From Lewinella sp039816955 (GTDB lineage Bacteria; Bacteroidota; Bacteroidia; Chitinophagales; Saprospiraceae), in the NCBI GenBank assembly GCA_039816955.1, contig JBCBWU010000007.1, positions 6,373 to 70,372 on the forward strand: a stretch of DNA of 64,000 nucleotides, in the 5' to 3' direction. The position numbers were made by a program, and so were the translations under genes. This document shows, one piece after another, positions 16,087-25,942 of this stretch. The first letter of the stretch is position 1. The number at the start of each line of letters is the position of its first letter. Under the pieces are notes generated by a model that searched no databases, was not told the origin of the DNA, and was given only the letters and a program-made list of their open reading frames with translations.

Positions 16087-18954
16087 TCAATTCTTTACCC
16101 AACGCAGCACTCCTGCGGAAGTCCGTAGGAAATACAGGCCCGCGGGCAACTGGGCAACTGGTATTGGGCTACCAGCTTGGTAGGTATGCCGCAAAACGGT
16201 CCTTCCCTGCCCGTTGGTAATTTCCACTCGCTCACCATCCAGGCCTTCGAGGTAGAGGAAGTTGTGAGCGGGGTTAGGGAATACTTTCACATTCGTTGGT
16301 CCATCCATGCTGACCTGCCGGATTTCGCTGAAGCTACTGCTTCCATCAAAATCCACTTGCTTGATCCGGTAATAATTGAGGCCTGCAAGGGGGCTATCAT
16401 CCAGGAAAGAATACTCATCGCCAAAACGACTGCCGGTACTTGCTACCTTAGCGAGGAATTGAAATTGACGGCCATCCACACTTCTTTCTACTTCAAAATG
16501 GCTGTTATTCTCTTCGGCGGTAGTGGCCCAGTTGAGCAGTACGTCTTGTCCTTTTGCGGTAGCCGTGAAGTAGCTCCAATCTACCGGAAGGATGGTAGCA
16601 TCAGCAAACAAGTAGAAGGTAGAAAAACTGAGTACGGTCGTTTGGTAATAGTCACTCACATTAGCGCAACCCAGTACACCTTTAGTGGTGTTAAGCACCC
16701 CAACATTGAGCCCGCTAAAGCCGTCTGCCCCACAAACAGCATCGTCCTTGACCAGTTGAAAGCTAGAACGATCCAGACCACTTTCCCCTTCCAGGGCCAG
16801 CAATTCAGCCTCCCGATAGTAGATTCTCACCTGCACGGGCGAAAGTGGATTTACGGGGTTCCCACCTGCGTTCAAAGGTGTAATTGTAAGTCGCTTGCTG
16901 GTTCGTAGTTCATCACCGGCACCGGCAGTCTCCGATGATTCGCGATAGAGCTCTATTTGCACACTCGCAATTTGTGGGTTTGAACCTTTTCTAATGGCAG
17001 CAATGAGACGGCCTTCTGGTCCGGTAATATTGATGAAATTATTGACCGACAATGGGCCCAAAGGGGCGTTTACGCTAACACATTCGCCAACCGGCCCCAG
17101 GGCTATATTTTCGTCTGCTTCTACCGTCACCGTGGCCTGGCAATCGCTGCTGTTTCCTTCTTCGTCCGTGATCGTTAGGGTTACCGTATTAGGACCAACA
17201 TCAGCACAGGTAAATTCGGTAATATCCAATGCTCCAGATACACTGCCACATTGATCAAAGCTGCCGTCATTAATTTGCCCCGCAGTGATCGTACTGGTCA
17301 TGCCATCCATTACCGTCAGGCTAATATCCTGACAGTTGGCAATCGGTGGAGCATTATCACCTAGCGAACAGTCTACTATTACAGTCACCGGCAAACTGAT
17401 ACTTACCTCATTGCCAAAATCATCTTCCGCCGTGTAAACTGCGGTAAAGTTGTAGGTGCCAGGTAAGGTAGGTGCCGCAAGCAGATTGCGCAAGATTAAA
17501 ATCGGGACGGGTCCTATTCGGGCACTCGTACTCGTAATGTCGCCCCACCCCATTATTGTTGCATTGTGGTTGGTCAGCGTATCAATACCCGTATTGGTGA
17601 CTTCAAACTCGACATAGGCATTACTGCCGGGGGCCAGCGTCAAGGTAGTTGTACCAGAGGAACCCAAACTACAAGTCGCCAAACTATTGGGGTCTGTACA
17701 TAAATCCTCTGCCAAGTACAACTCTACCACTAAGGAGGCTTCTGGTGCCGGTACCTCTAGCGTAAGGGGCAGGCTAATGCTGACCTCATTACCAAATAGA
17801 TCTTCTGCCGTGTATACGCCTGTGTAGTCATAGGTGCCGGGTAGCGTTGGTGCCGCTATTACATTGCGCATGATAATCGTTCCCCCAGGGCGCAGCTTAA
17901 AACTCGTACCCGACAAATCCCCCCAGCCGGGAATAGTGGCATCATGGTTGGTTAAACTATCAATGCCAGTATTCGTAACATCAAACTCCACATAGACATA
18001 GCGACCGGGAGGAATGGTCAGCGTATTGGTCCCAGAATCACCAACACTACAGGTCAGAATCTCGTCCGGTTCGTCACAAAGATCTTGAGCTACGTACAAT
18101 TGTACTTCTACATCAGCTTCGGGTTCTGGAATGTTTAGGGTAATAGGAATATTACTGCTCACCGGATTTCCAGCTAAGTCTTCTCCGGTGTAGTTAGCGG
18201 TGTAGTTGTAAGTACCGGGGGTAGTAGGAACGCTAGGGACGTCTCGAAAAGTGAAGTTGCTACCCGGGCTTATCGAGCCACTGCTTGAAAGGGATACTCC
18301 GAGTTCCGTTATAGTTACATTGTGATTGGTGAGTGTGTTCAAGCCACTGTTAGTAACATTCAATTCAAAGTACATATTGTCGCCAGGTGCGATGGAAAGC
18401 GTCGCGTTTCCGCCGGTGGATACACTGCAAGTAATTACGTCATCTGGGTCCGTACACTCTTCCTCTGCCTGGTATAATTCAATACTTGTTGCGGTAGACG
18501 GGGCCACTACCTCAAGGTTGTAGGTATCCATAATGGTGATGCTTGCACCTGTACTACTCTCCAGTGCTGCGGTAACGGTTGGGATGACATTTCTTGGAAT
18601 GGCTTCTGCTGGAAAAATCCTACTGGTAGTCCGCACAGCGCCCGGTGGAATGCTAACTACCGTAACGGGAATGATTGTTCCCCGATCTGAATCGGTAAGC
18701 AAGACACTGGTGATTGTGCCAGGAGAATTATTCGTAATTCGGTAAGTAATGAGTATCTGCCCATCTTCGCCAGGAATGTAGGTCAAACTATTATTCGCCA
18801 CAGGAACATTGATACAATCCGTATCAGGATCATTGACCGGAAAGGTGCAGAAATCATCGGCCAGGCCAATAGCAGCCGAAACGGTAATATTCTGTGCGCT
18901 CAGCGCAAATGAGAAAAATAACACGGTAACAAGGGAGGTAAAAAATTGAGCCAT
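16087..18954 (-). CDS. T9SS-secreted protein with three beta-sandwich repeats and HYR-like domain
   Basis: A 955-residue exported protein. The signal peptide MAQFFTSLVTVLFFSFALSAQ precedes an N-terminal DUF11-like region (about 25-150). Then come three repeats of about 125 residues (about 155-530), each starting with an acidic Cys-rich motif (LYQAEEECTDPDDVITCSV, LYVAQDLCDEPDEILTCSV, LYLAEDLCTDPNSLATCSL) and ending with PGTYxYTAxYTxEDxxGNxVS. A HYR-like segment follows (PPIANCQDISLTVMDG...ADVGPNTVTLTITDEEGNSSDC), then a fibronectin-like region typical of T9SS proteins (VLLNWATTAEENNSHFEVERS) and the sorting domain (VKVFPNPAHNFLYLEG). It is likely a surface or released structural or adhesive protein; no enzyme motif is visible. 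The repeated conserved cysteines may form disulfides outside the cell. Confidence 0.88.
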   Translation of the reverse strand: MAQFFTSLVTVLFFSFALSAQNITVSAAIGLADDFCTFPVNDPDTDCINVPVANNSLTYIPGEDGQILITYRITNNSPGTITSVLLTDSDRGTIIPVTVVSIPPGAVRTTSRIFPAEAIPRNVIPTVTAALESSTGASITIMDTYNLEVVAPSTATSIELYQAEEECTDPDDVITCSVSTGGNATLSIAPGDNMYFELNVTNSGLNTLTNHNVTITELGVSLSSSGSISPGSNFTFRDVPSVPTTPGTYNYTANYTGEDLAGNPVSSNIPITLNIPEPEADVEVQLYVAQDLCDEPDEILTCSVGDSGTNTLTIPPGRYVYVEFDVTNTGIDSLTNHDATIPGWGDLSGTSFKLRPGGTIIMRNVIAAPTLPGTYDYTGVYTAEDLFGNEVSISLPLTLEVPAPEASLVVELYLAEDLCTDPNSLATCSLGSSGTTTLTLAPGSNAYVEFEVTNTGIDTLTNHNATIMGWGDITSTSARIGPVPILILRNLLAAPTLPGTYNFTAVYTAEDDFGNEVSISLPVTVIVDCSLGDNAPPIANCQDISLTVMDGMTSTITAGQINDGSFDQCGSVSGALDITEFTCADVGPNTVTLTITDEEGNSSDCQATVTVEADENIALGPVGECVSVNAPLGPLSVNNFINITGPEGRLIAAIRKGSNPQIASVQIELYRESSETAGAGDELRTSKRLTITPLNAGGNPVNPLSPVQVRIYYREAELLALEGESGLDRSSFQLVKDDAVCGADGFSGLNVGVLNTTKGVLGCANVSDYYQTTVLSFSTFYLFADATILPVDWSYFTATAKGQDVLLNWATTAEENNSHFEVERSVDGRQFQFLAKVASTGSRFGDEYSFLDDSPLAGLNYYRIKQVDFDGSSSFSEIRQVSMDGPTNVKVFPNPAHNFLYLEGLDGERVEITNGQGRTVLRHTYQAGSPIPVAQLPAGLYFLRTSAGVLRWVKN

Positions 18955-19225
18955 AGGGTAAGTATTTTTCTATGGCACAAATTTGCTGGGCAACGGGAAG
19001 ATTTTTTTCACCCGTTCGGGTGAAATGTATGCGCCAAAATGTGGCCACCTCCGCTTTCCTCAATCATTTTAAAGACGAGGCGGCTATTGCATTCAGACCA
19101 TCTACTAGAAATTGGCTCACTCTCATTTTTGACAAAAACGAACAGGCCAAGCAAAAAGATTTTGAAGAGCTTAGCCTTACCGTTAAGTATTAGCTATGCT
19201 TGATTTTGCCCTAGCACCGCAGAGT
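18955..19225. other. Intergenic region upstream of the T9SS repeat protein
   Basis: This holds the promoter region for the minus-strand gene to its left. A plus-strand frame at 18972-19193 encodes 73 residues ending in DFEELSLTVKY, with a possibly protein-like second half, but I see no family and no initiation signal. I leave it unannotated as a gene. Confidence 0.3.
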
Positions 19226-20551
19226 CTAATCCCGAATATGCCGATGGATAAACGCTAATATTTGCTTCCAGGAATCAATAGCTGCCAGGGCATTCCCTTG
19301 ATCTGTACCTCCCCGATCCGTGCTATTTGAATAATCCTCTGCCGGCAAATAAGGAATACCACAGCCCTGCCCACCGCCGGCAAAATTATGTCCGGCATCT
19401 TCGTAGGCCAGGTGCAAAAACTCATATTGAAAATCATGCTCCACCAGCCTTTGCACCAAACGATCAGCCATCATGGTAGACGGCCAGGTTTTATCATCCT
19501 TACCGGAAACAAACAGAATTGGACAATTCAGTTCTTCAATGGCTATCGCAGATTTTTCAATGAGCTCTGCATTCTTAAAAGCGCTCAAAAACTTCGGGCC
19601 GTCGTGATATTGTATGCCCTGTGCTTGCATTTCCAGTTCTATTCGTTCGGAGTCTTCATCCGTATACTCAGCGTAGGGGAAGGGCACCTCCCGATAGGTC
19701 CAGGATGATTTACCATCTTCCCAACCGAACCATACTACATTGGAGGGGACCTGCGAAATAACGTAGCTTACCTCATACTTGGTGGCGTAGAGCATGGCCA
19801 ACTCTGAGCCTCTGGAGCGTCCGGTGATCCCAATTTTTGTGGCGTCCACTTCGGGCTGGGCCAGCAACCACTCGTGTGCCTTACGCACGTACTCCAGTGG
19901 GATCTCGATAATGCCATCTGGCAATCCTTCCCCTCTGAAGTATTTGAGATCTAATACCGCAAAGCCTTCGCTAGCGAAGAGGGAAGCCCGCTCTTGGCGA
20001 AAGTTACCACCTGATCCTCCCAGGAAAATGATGGCCGGCAGTTTTTCATCAGACTGGGGCAGATAGTAGTTGGCCATAATGCTATCTCGTTTCTGAAACC
20101 CCTTCACCCCCAGTGCATCGAGCGCCCTGGTACTTTGCCGGTAAATAGAGTCTTGTACCAGCACCTGCTCATCCTGACTTAAGGTAATCTTGGCCATAAA
20201 ACCGGCATGGGTAGCAATCTGATGGTAATCATCGCTTTGCAAAGACCAAAAGAGCCCCATGGGATAGACGCCCAGATAATTTCCACCTACCGATGGCTGA
20301 GTTGACAAATCAATTTGGCCTTCCTGATCAGCAATATAGAATGCCTCCGAATGCCACTTATGATCTCTAGCATCCACGACATCCAAGCTCCATTTTAGTT
20401 TTGCTCCGGGAGCTAGATTAGACGCTGTTAGGCGTAGAGGTTTGTGATAAAGTTCGCTCTCCGCTTTAATGTGAAGCTGTACTTCGTTTTCCTGAGCATG
20501 GACAGTAAAAGCTAAGAACGACAAAGCGATGATAAAAAACTGTTTTTTCAT
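19226..20551 (-). CDS. Acyl-CoA thioesterase/BAAT-type alpha/beta hydrolase, exported
   Basis: The signal peptide (MKKQFFIIALSFLAFTVHAQ, ATG at 20551) shows export. Residues about 25-140 resemble the N-terminal domain of acyl-CoA thioester hydrolases and bile-acid-CoA N-acyltransferases (LRLTASNLAPGAKLKWSLDVVD). The C-terminal part is an alpha/beta hydrolase: IIFLGGSGGNF (oxyanion region), nucleophile in GITGRSRGSEL (GxSxG), acid in PILFVSGKDDKTWPS and catalytic His in EDAGHNF. All three catalytic elements are in place, so it is probably active as an esterase, thioesterase or peptidase-like hydrolase. An earlier in-frame start eight codons upstream would spoil the signal peptide. Confidence 0.85.
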   Translation of the reverse strand: MKKQFFIIALSFLAFTVHAQENEVQLHIKAESELYHKPLRLTASNLAPGAKLKWSLDVVDARDHKWHSEAFYIADQEGQIDLSTQPSVGGNYLGVYPMGLFWSLQSDDYHQIATHAGFMAKITLSQDEQVLVQDSIYRQSTRALDALGVKGFQKRDSIMANYYLPQSDEKLPAIIFLGGSGGNFRQERASLFASEGFAVLDLKYFRGEGLPDGIIEIPLEYVRKAHEWLLAQPEVDATKIGITGRSRGSELAMLYATKYEVSYVISQVPSNVVWFGWEDGKSSWTYREVPFPYAEYTDEDSERIELEMQAQGIQYHDGPKFLSAFKNAELIEKSAIAIEELNCPILFVSGKDDKTWPSTMMADRLVQRLVEHDFQYEFLHLAYEDAGHNFAGGGQGCGIPYLPAEDYSNSTDRGGTDQGNALAAIDSWKQILAFIHRHIRD

Positions 20552-20978
20552 TTTGTGGGTGATTCTGATTAACACTGGTCATAACACAGTCTACCTGAGT
20601 CGACCAACGCGACCATTCGAAAGAGTAGACAAGCATAGCCTATTCTTTCGCCGGTTAGCAAATTATGGAAATAAAAATCTTGATTACAAGTTGGTACTTC
20701 TTAGGCGAATTGCCTATCGAAAATCTTGGAAAAGGTGATATATTATCACCCTTGGATCACTGTACCGTTTGGAGAGTTTAATTCGAATCGCTCTAAGTCG
20801 TTTTAGATGATCTTAAAAGCGTTTCGTTGTACAAGTGTCACTACTGAGAGTGACTACCACATACAATGGCAAAGATGGCAAAAGTGTTTAATAGTTGCAT
20901 TCCCTATTATCAAAACTCAATCGAGTAAGCACAGTTTACATCTAATGGTAGGGAATCATTAAAGTAATCTCTTAGCAT
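20552..20978. other. Intergenic region, nothing recognisable
   Basis: About 430 bases separate divergent genes (hydrolase on minus, kinase on plus). The stretch is AT-rich towards 20750-20950. I found no gene fragment, terminator or clear repeat; only promoters are expected. Confidence 0.4.
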
Positions 20979-21476
20979 ATGATCATAGCAATCAGCGGCG
21001 CATCAGGCGTAGGAAAAACGTCCGCGTTGAAAGCCCTAGCGGAGACGCTGTCAGATACTGCGAAGGTAAAGATCTTCCATTTCGACGATATGGGCATGCC
21101 CAACTGGGACGAAGTAGAAGATCCCAAAAAATGGCAAGAAGACGCAACCGTCGCCTGGGTGAACAAACTAGTTAAAACAGCCCGTGAAGAAAACGTACAC
21201 GTCTTGTTCGAAGGCTCCACCGACTTTAGCTTCTACATTCAAGGCTTTGCGCAAAATGACTTTTCTGATTACCAACTATTGCTCTTCGACTGTAGTGAGG
21301 AAACAATGAAAGCACGCTTAATCCAGCGCGGGCAACCCGAACTGTACCATCCCGACATGGTGGGTTGGCTGAATTACTTGAGACGAGAGGCCATTGCACA
21401 GAAGATTGAAATAATCAAAACCGACCAGTTGAGTATCGCAGAAATTGGGCAGCGTATTATTAGCGTTTTACCGTAG
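20979..21476 (+). CDS. Small P-loop kinase / AAA-type nucleotide-binding protein
   Basis: A 165-residue soluble protein with a Walker A motif at the very start (IAISGASGVGKTSALKAL, GASGVGKT at residues 7-14), an acidic segment FHFDDMGMPNWDEV and VHVLFEGSTDFSF resembling the substrate-binding and Walker B-like parts of small nucleoside or shikimate-type kinases, and a lid-like RLIQRGQPELYHPDMVGWLNYLRR. It resembles unannotated adenylate-kinase-like or nucleoside-kinase-like proteins; the substrate is unknown. It stands alone, so context gives no help. Confidence 0.75.
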   Translation: MIIAISGASGVGKTSALKALAETLSDTAKVKIFHFDDMGMPNWDEVEDPKKWQEDATVAWVNKLVKTAREENVHVLFEGSTDFSFYIQGFAQNDFSDYQLLLFDCSEETMKARLIQRGQPELYHPDMVGWLNYLRREAIAQKIEIIKTDQLSIAEIGQRIISVLP

Positions 21477-21543
21477 CGCATTTTTTAACAAAACTTTATA
21501 GAGACCCTCACATTGCCTTAACAGTCAGCCCTATATGCCTTTC

Positions 21544-21551
21544 TATCTTTG
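21544..21551 (+). promoter_or_regulatory. Possible Bacteroidota -7 promoter element
   Basis: TATCTTTG matches the Bacteroidota -7 consensus TAnnTTTG exactly and lies 42 bases before the ATG at 21594. No TTG is found at the expected -33 spacing (the nearest is about 28 bases away), so this is only a weak call. Confidence 0.3.
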
Positions 21552-21593
21552 AATTAGCAATTAATCTCTCAAATCTTAAAATCCGCTCTTTCC

Positions 21594-22097
21594 ATGAGAA
21601 ACGCTCTACTACTTTCAATGCTAGTCCTGTTTTTTGCTTGTGATAAGGATGACGAACAAACACCGCTGGCCTCCATCAGTGATTGCCAATTTGTAGCCGT
21701 TAATGGCGGCAGTGATGGCCGCTTAGATGATGAAGAACGCAGCATTATCGATGAATGCAGAGACAATAAGTTTACATCGAATAATGAAATCGCAGAAAAC
21801 CTTATGGGTGAATGGGAACTGGTTGGTTTTCGCGATGGCTGGCGTGGTACCGTTCCACAACCTTGCGGCTACATCAAATTTGAAAACCATCACCTGGCCT
21901 TCCAATTCCACGGAGAAGAAGGCGAAATTCTTTCTATCCACAGTTGGGAGATCGAAGATCAATTGCTTAAGGTAGATCCTCCCAGTGAGTATCTGTACAT
22001 GAGTCTGTTCTGCGAGCAATTCATGCACGGCCAGCAAGCAAACTTTGGTGTCTTGGCTGTTGACGTTGACGAGTACATATACGAAAAGGTGAGGTAA
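21594..22097 (+). CDS. Lipoprotein of unknown function, lipocalin-like
   Basis: A lipobox-bearing signal peptide (MRNALLLSMLVLFFAC, then DKDDE) gives a lipoprotein; the acidic residues after the Cys fit surface-exposure signals known in Bacteroidota. The sequence after it has an EF-hand-like acidic stretch (NGGSDGRLDDEERSII) and then ENLMGEWELVGFRDG, the sort of start seen in lipocalin-like domains, followed by short beta strands. At 167 residues it fits one small beta barrel. The function is unknown. A strong terminator follows. Confidence 0.75.
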   Translation: MRNALLLSMLVLFFACDKDDEQTPLASISDCQFVAVNGGSDGRLDDEERSIIDECRDNKFTSNNEIAENLMGEWELVGFRDGWRGTVPQPCGYIKFENHHLAFQFHGEEGEILSIHSWEIEDQLLKVDPPSEYLYMSLFCEQFMHGQQANFGVLAVDVDEYIYEKVR

Positions 22098-22118
22098 GCT
22101 AAATAAACGCAAAACATA

Positions 22119-22153
22119 AAATGGTCGCAAACTCCTTGCGGCCATTTTTTATT
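22119..22153 (+). terminator. Intrinsic terminator after the lipoprotein gene
   Basis: AAATGGTCGCAA pairs with TTGCGGCCATTT (one mismatch or wobble) across a short loop, followed by TTTTTATTTT. It begins about 20 bases after the lipoprotein stop and looks like a classical rho-independent terminator. Confidence 0.85.
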
Positions 22154-22341
22154 TTAGCCTCACACACTAAACCAACCAGTATGAAACAACTGGATTTCTT
22201 CCAAGCAGACAAGAAGGGTTACGAAAAGAATTTCCTTGATGGGATACACTAAGAAGGATATCTGTGACTTTGCGAGCTTATAGTTAATAGCACAAGCCAA
22301 AGGTTCAGAGAATTTACTGTCCGGATTTTTTGTAACTCATA

Positions 22342-23202
22342 ATGAAAATCACAACTTATTTTCAGCCTATGAGAACAATTCCAATTGATACTCGCCCCCT
22401 CTTCAAACCCTTACAATCGAAGCTGCTTCACCTGCTTAAATCATTGACCGAAGAAGAATGGCACCTACAAACGGTAGCCAAGCACTGGAAGGTCAAAGAC
22501 GTAGCTAGCCATATGCTGGACACCCAGCTACGGGTCCTCTCTATGCAGCGCGATGGCTACTTTGGGGAACAAGCCCCGGCTTTCAAGAGCTATGAAGAAC
22601 TGGTGAGTTGGCTTAATCAACTCAACAAAGATTGGGTAGATGCCACTAAGCGGCTGAGCCCACCAACGCTGATATTGCTGCTGGAATCTACTGGTGATCT
22701 AGTCACCGATTATTATACCACTCTTGATCCCTGGGCGGAAGCCAAATTCGCGGTAGCCTGGGCCGGTGAGTCTACCAGCTACAATTGGATGCACCTCGCC
22801 CGTGAGTATACTGAATACTGGCACCATCAGCAGCAGATTAGAGAGGCCGTTGGCCAAGCGGGCATCATGTCCAGAGCGTTCTTCTATCCCGTTATGGATA
22901 CCTTTTTTCAGGCCCTACCCCACACGTTTAAAAAAATCTTTGCGGAGCAGGGAACCGTCATCAAGACGAAAATCACCTCCGAGGCGGGCGGAACATGGTA
23001 TTTAATCAAAGACGCCGATCAATGGAGACTGGCATCAGCAACAAAAACGACTCCAACTGCCTCCGTCACTATTCCCCAAGCGCTTGCCTGGGTGCTTTTC
23101 TCAAAAAGCATTCGACCAGCCGAGATCATGGATCAGGTCATCATGGAAGGCGATCAACATTTGGCTAGTCAGGTGTTGGAAATGGTTGCTGTTATGGCTT
23201 AG
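22342..23202 (+). CDS. Maleylpyruvate isomerase-like (MDMPI/DinB-fold) protein
   Basis: A 286-residue soluble protein. The first 170 residues show the DinB/MDMPI four-helix bundle with metal-binding histidines (WKVKDVASHMLDTQLRVL; LAREYTEYWHHQQQIREAVG), the pattern found in mycothiol-dependent maleylpyruvate isomerase-like proteins. The C-terminal part (PHTFKKIFAEQGTVIKTKITSEAGGTWYL...) resembles the MDMPI_C or SCP2-like lid. Bacteroidota do not make mycothiol, so another thiol or a hydrolase-like role is likely; this is inference. ATG at 22342 or at 22369 (MRTIPID) could be the start. Confidence 0.8.
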   Translation: MKITTYFQPMRTIPIDTRPLFKPLQSKLLHLLKSLTEEEWHLQTVAKHWKVKDVASHMLDTQLRVLSMQRDGYFGEQAPAFKSYEELVSWLNQLNKDWVDATKRLSPPTLILLLESTGDLVTDYYTTLDPWAEAKFAVAWAGESTSYNWMHLAREYTEYWHHQQQIREAVGQAGIMSRAFFYPVMDTFFQALPHTFKKIFAEQGTVIKTKITSEAGGTWYLIKDADQWRLASATKTTPTASVTIPQALAWVLFSKSIRPAEIMDQVIMEGDQHLASQVLEMVAVMA

Positions 23203-23269
23203 GGGGGGAATTAGAGTTAGAATTGTAAGTTTAACTAAATTTCGAGATACAAAAATTCAAAACTATAGT

Positions 23270-23443
23270 ACGGGTATATATAGTGACAACTCTAATATTG
23301 ATGGAGCAGTTTTGTGCGAAAAAACACTGAGTGGTTTTAGCTACGCTGAAGAAGTAGACATTACGAACCTACCCAATGGTATGTATAATATTGAGGTATA
23401 TCCAAGTGATAATAGGGTATAGTATTGGAAAACGATTATCAAA
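23270..23443 (+). pseudogene. Fragment of a T9SS sorting domain
   Basis: Downstream of the isomerase gene a plus-strand frame reads GAVLCEKTLSGFSYAEEVDI then TNLPNGMYNIEVYPSDNRV, a typical type A sorting-domain tail (the 'NLPNGMY.IEV' motif). It is interrupted by a TAG at 23420-23422, after which YWKTIIKL continues in frame. There is no N-terminal part. It is probably the remains of a deleted secreted-protein gene. Confidence 0.5.
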
Positions 23444-23514
23444 CTGATAGTCCAAAGGACTTTAGTGTTGCGCTTCATTTAGAGGTAATACCTGATATAC
23501 CTGCCAAGCTCTCA

Positions 23515-25884
23515 CTACTCCTCCTTCAAAGAAATAGCTGGATTAACCGTTGCGAGCTTGTAAGATTGCCTACTCACGGCTATACAAGCTGTGAAAAAGA
23601 CTAATAAATTTGCCAACAGATAGGGCATAATGCCAAATTGGATATCCCCTAGATGTTCCCTCGAATTTAATAATAATGTTTCCATTCCCAACCAACAAAG
23701 ACCAGTAGCAATACCACTGGCAATAGCTAGTAAAAGGATGAAGTTTTTGTTGGCTTGTAATAGTACTTGTCCAACGGAGGCGCCGAATACCTTTCGAATA
23801 CTGGCCTCTTTTACAAAGCGACTGTAATTCTGAATAGAAAGACCCAAGAGTCCCATACAAGCTATGAGCAATGCTAAACCCGCTATGTAGCTGAGGTTGG
23901 TGTACCCGCTGGCAACACTTTGATAAAAGCCATCAAACACCAGTGCTTGGGGGAAACAATTGAGCGGAACATCCGGATACAAAGCTGCCCATCTATCTCG
24001 GACAAGCTTTTCCACTTGTTCTCCTGCTCCTGCAGTATGTCGAACCGTAAGGTAGTTGTAGGCTTCTTCCGTAGTGGGAAATATAGCCACTGCGAGTTGA
24101 TCGGATTGGCCCGTGGTTTTAAAGTTCTTCGCCACGCCAATGACTTTATAGCGTTGATCTCCGCGTACTAGGCTCTTGCCAATTGGATTGTCCCACTTCT
24201 GTTGCTCCGCAAAGATTTGATTGACGACGACTGTTTGGGAGTCTGCAACCGTGCGCTTAGGGTCGAAAAAGCGCCCTTGATGGAGTTGTAAACCCAAAGT
24301 TGGGAGGTAGTCAGCACCCACTCGAAATTGGATGGCCTCGGTTATGCGTTCTTCTATTTTGATTTGTTCCCGCTTGGCAACATGACCAATGTGATTGGCG
24401 CTACCTGCCACCTGCTGAACATAAGGAATACCCTCCAACTCATTCTTTAAAATGGCATACTGTTCGGAATTGTCTAAGCGAACAACGAAAGTGGAATCTG
24501 GCTGATATCCCCAATCCAGATTCATCCATTTTTTGCCCATTGACAACAGCAAAACAGCTGTTATGACGATGCCAAAAGCCAACACAAATTGTATGCCCAA
24601 AAAGACTTGGGTCAACTTGTTCTTCTTGATAATCGTCTGGCTGCCTTTAAAGATGGCGGTTGGTTGAAAAGCGCTGATGTAGAATGCGGGATAAGCTCCA
24701 GAGGCTACCGCAACGAAGGCTAACAATGCAACTAGGAAAAGCCACAAGTTGGGGGTGCTGAGGAGTGATAGCGAGATTTGCTGCGACTGACTGGCATTGA
24801 ACAGTGGGATTAAGGTCTGGTGGGCAAAAATTAGCCCGAAGCCTAACGCCAAAAAGCAAAGCAATAAGTTCTCCGTCATAAACTGCCCAACCAGCTGCAT
24901 CTTTTTGCCGCCAATGACTTTACGAATGCCAATTTCCTTGAGGCGTTTTCCAGCTACGCCCAGGGAAATATTGATGTAATTGAAACAGGATAGCGCCATC
25001 ATTAAGGGGGCCAGTAAGGCTGCCAAGAATACCACCAGTGGGTGGGTTACGCTAGATGGTCGATTGACTACCTCGTGCGCTTTGGGGTTGGGGTGCACGA
25101 GATTGTCTAATACGAAAGACTTTGCTTTTACCTCCTCATTGGCTTCGTTTTGCAGCGCTACGTAGTTATCCATTTTTGCAGCAATGATCTCCGCGTCAGC
25201 AGCTTCTTGTAATTGGATAAAAGTGCCACTCGCGTGATCGCTCCAATCATTTATGTTCACGCCGCTCATACTGGTGTAAGCATTCATCCCAGCAGCGATG
25301 CTGAACCGCAGCCCAGCGTTGTCGGGGAACGGAGCAGCTACTCCCTTGATGGTAAATATTCTCTTCTCCTTATTACTGAAAACGATCGTTAGGGCTTGGT
25401 CAATCGGGTCTTGATCTTGAAAATATTTCTCTGCTAGTTTGGCACTAATAATGACCGCATCAGGAGTATTCAGTACTTGAGGAGTGCCTTTATCCAGCGG
25501 GAAGGAGAATAGATCAAAAAAGCTGGGATCGACAAAGGAAACAGATTCGTAGAATACCTGGTCTTCTACATAAACGCTGCTGCTCCAGTTGTCGATGCGG
25601 GCAAATTGCTCCACCTGTGGAAAATCATTGGCCAGGGCTTGACCTAAAGGCATAGGAACATTGCCTACGATCTGCGTTTCTTCGTTGTAGTCAACGGCGT
25701 ATTCTAGCATGAAAATGCGTTCCCCATTTTCGTGGAAATGATCCCTGCTCCATTCATTTTGTAGGTATAGGAAAGTGGTGATGGCTGCTGCTACGGCTAC
25801 GGATAGCCCCAAGATATTAATGGAAGCAACCAGCTTGTTCTTCAGTAAACTTCGGTATGCTAATTTGAAATAGTTCTTTAACAT
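23515..25884 (-). CDS. FtsX/MacB-type ABC transporter permease
   Basis: A 789-residue membrane protein built as two MacB-PCD/FtsX halves, the layout usual in Bacteroidota. TM1 is near residues 17-40 (LVASINILGLSVAVAAAITTFLYL), followed by a large periplasmic domain, then FtsX helices with the RLKEIGIRKVIGGKKMQLVGQF signature near residue 310-335. The second half repeats the plan with FVKEASIRKVFGASVGQVLLQ near 690. No ATPase gene is adjacent, so the ATP-binding subunit is encoded elsewhere. Members take part in export of peptides, drugs or lipoprotein-linked cargo and often act with TolC. The start ATG is at 25884. A palindrome and a sigma-54-like box lie upstream (see separate entries). Confidence 0.93.
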   Translation of the reverse strand: MLKNYFKLAYRSLLKNKLVASINILGLSVAVAAAITTFLYLQNEWSRDHFHENGERIFMLEYAVDYNEETQIVGNVPMPLGQALANDFPQVEQFARIDNWSSSVYVEDQVFYESVSFVDPSFFDLFSFPLDKGTPQVLNTPDAVIISAKLAEKYFQDQDPIDQALTIVFSNKEKRIFTIKGVAAPFPDNAGLRFSIAAGMNAYTSMSGVNINDWSDHASGTFIQLQEAADAEIIAAKMDNYVALQNEANEEVKAKSFVLDNLVHPNPKAHEVVNRPSSVTHPLVVFLAALLAPLMMALSCFNYINISLGVAGKRLKEIGIRKVIGGKKMQLVGQFMTENLLLCFLALGFGLIFAHQTLIPLFNASQSQQISLSLLSTPNLWLFLVALLAFVAVASGAYPAFYISAFQPTAIFKGSQTIIKKNKLTQVFLGIQFVLAFGIVITAVLLLSMGKKWMNLDWGYQPDSTFVVRLDNSEQYAILKNELEGIPYVQQVAGSANHIGHVAKREQIKIEERITEAIQFRVGADYLPTLGLQLHQGRFFDPKRTVADSQTVVVNQIFAEQQKWDNPIGKSLVRGDQRYKVIGVAKNFKTTGQSDQLAVAIFPTTEEAYNYLTVRHTAGAGEQVEKLVRDRWAALYPDVPLNCFPQALVFDGFYQSVASGYTNLSYIAGLALLIACMGLLGLSIQNYSRFVKEASIRKVFGASVGQVLLQANKNFILLLAIASGIATGLCWLGMETLLLNSREHLGDIQFGIMPYLLANLLVFFTACIAVSRQSYKLATVNPAISLKEE

Positions 25885-25942
25885 AAAGTGGGCGTTTTCT
25901 AGTCGCAGATACGGTAAGGTGGTTATATGTTGCTTCTATTGC

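Noticed and set aside
18972..19193. 73-codon plus-strand frame
   Set aside because: No family, start signal or neighbour link; it overlaps the promoter side of a strong minus-strand gene.
22183..22252. Short frame starting MKQLDFFQADKKGYEKN
   Set aside because: Only about 23 codons; slightly like the start of AlkB-type dioxygenases, but too short to support.
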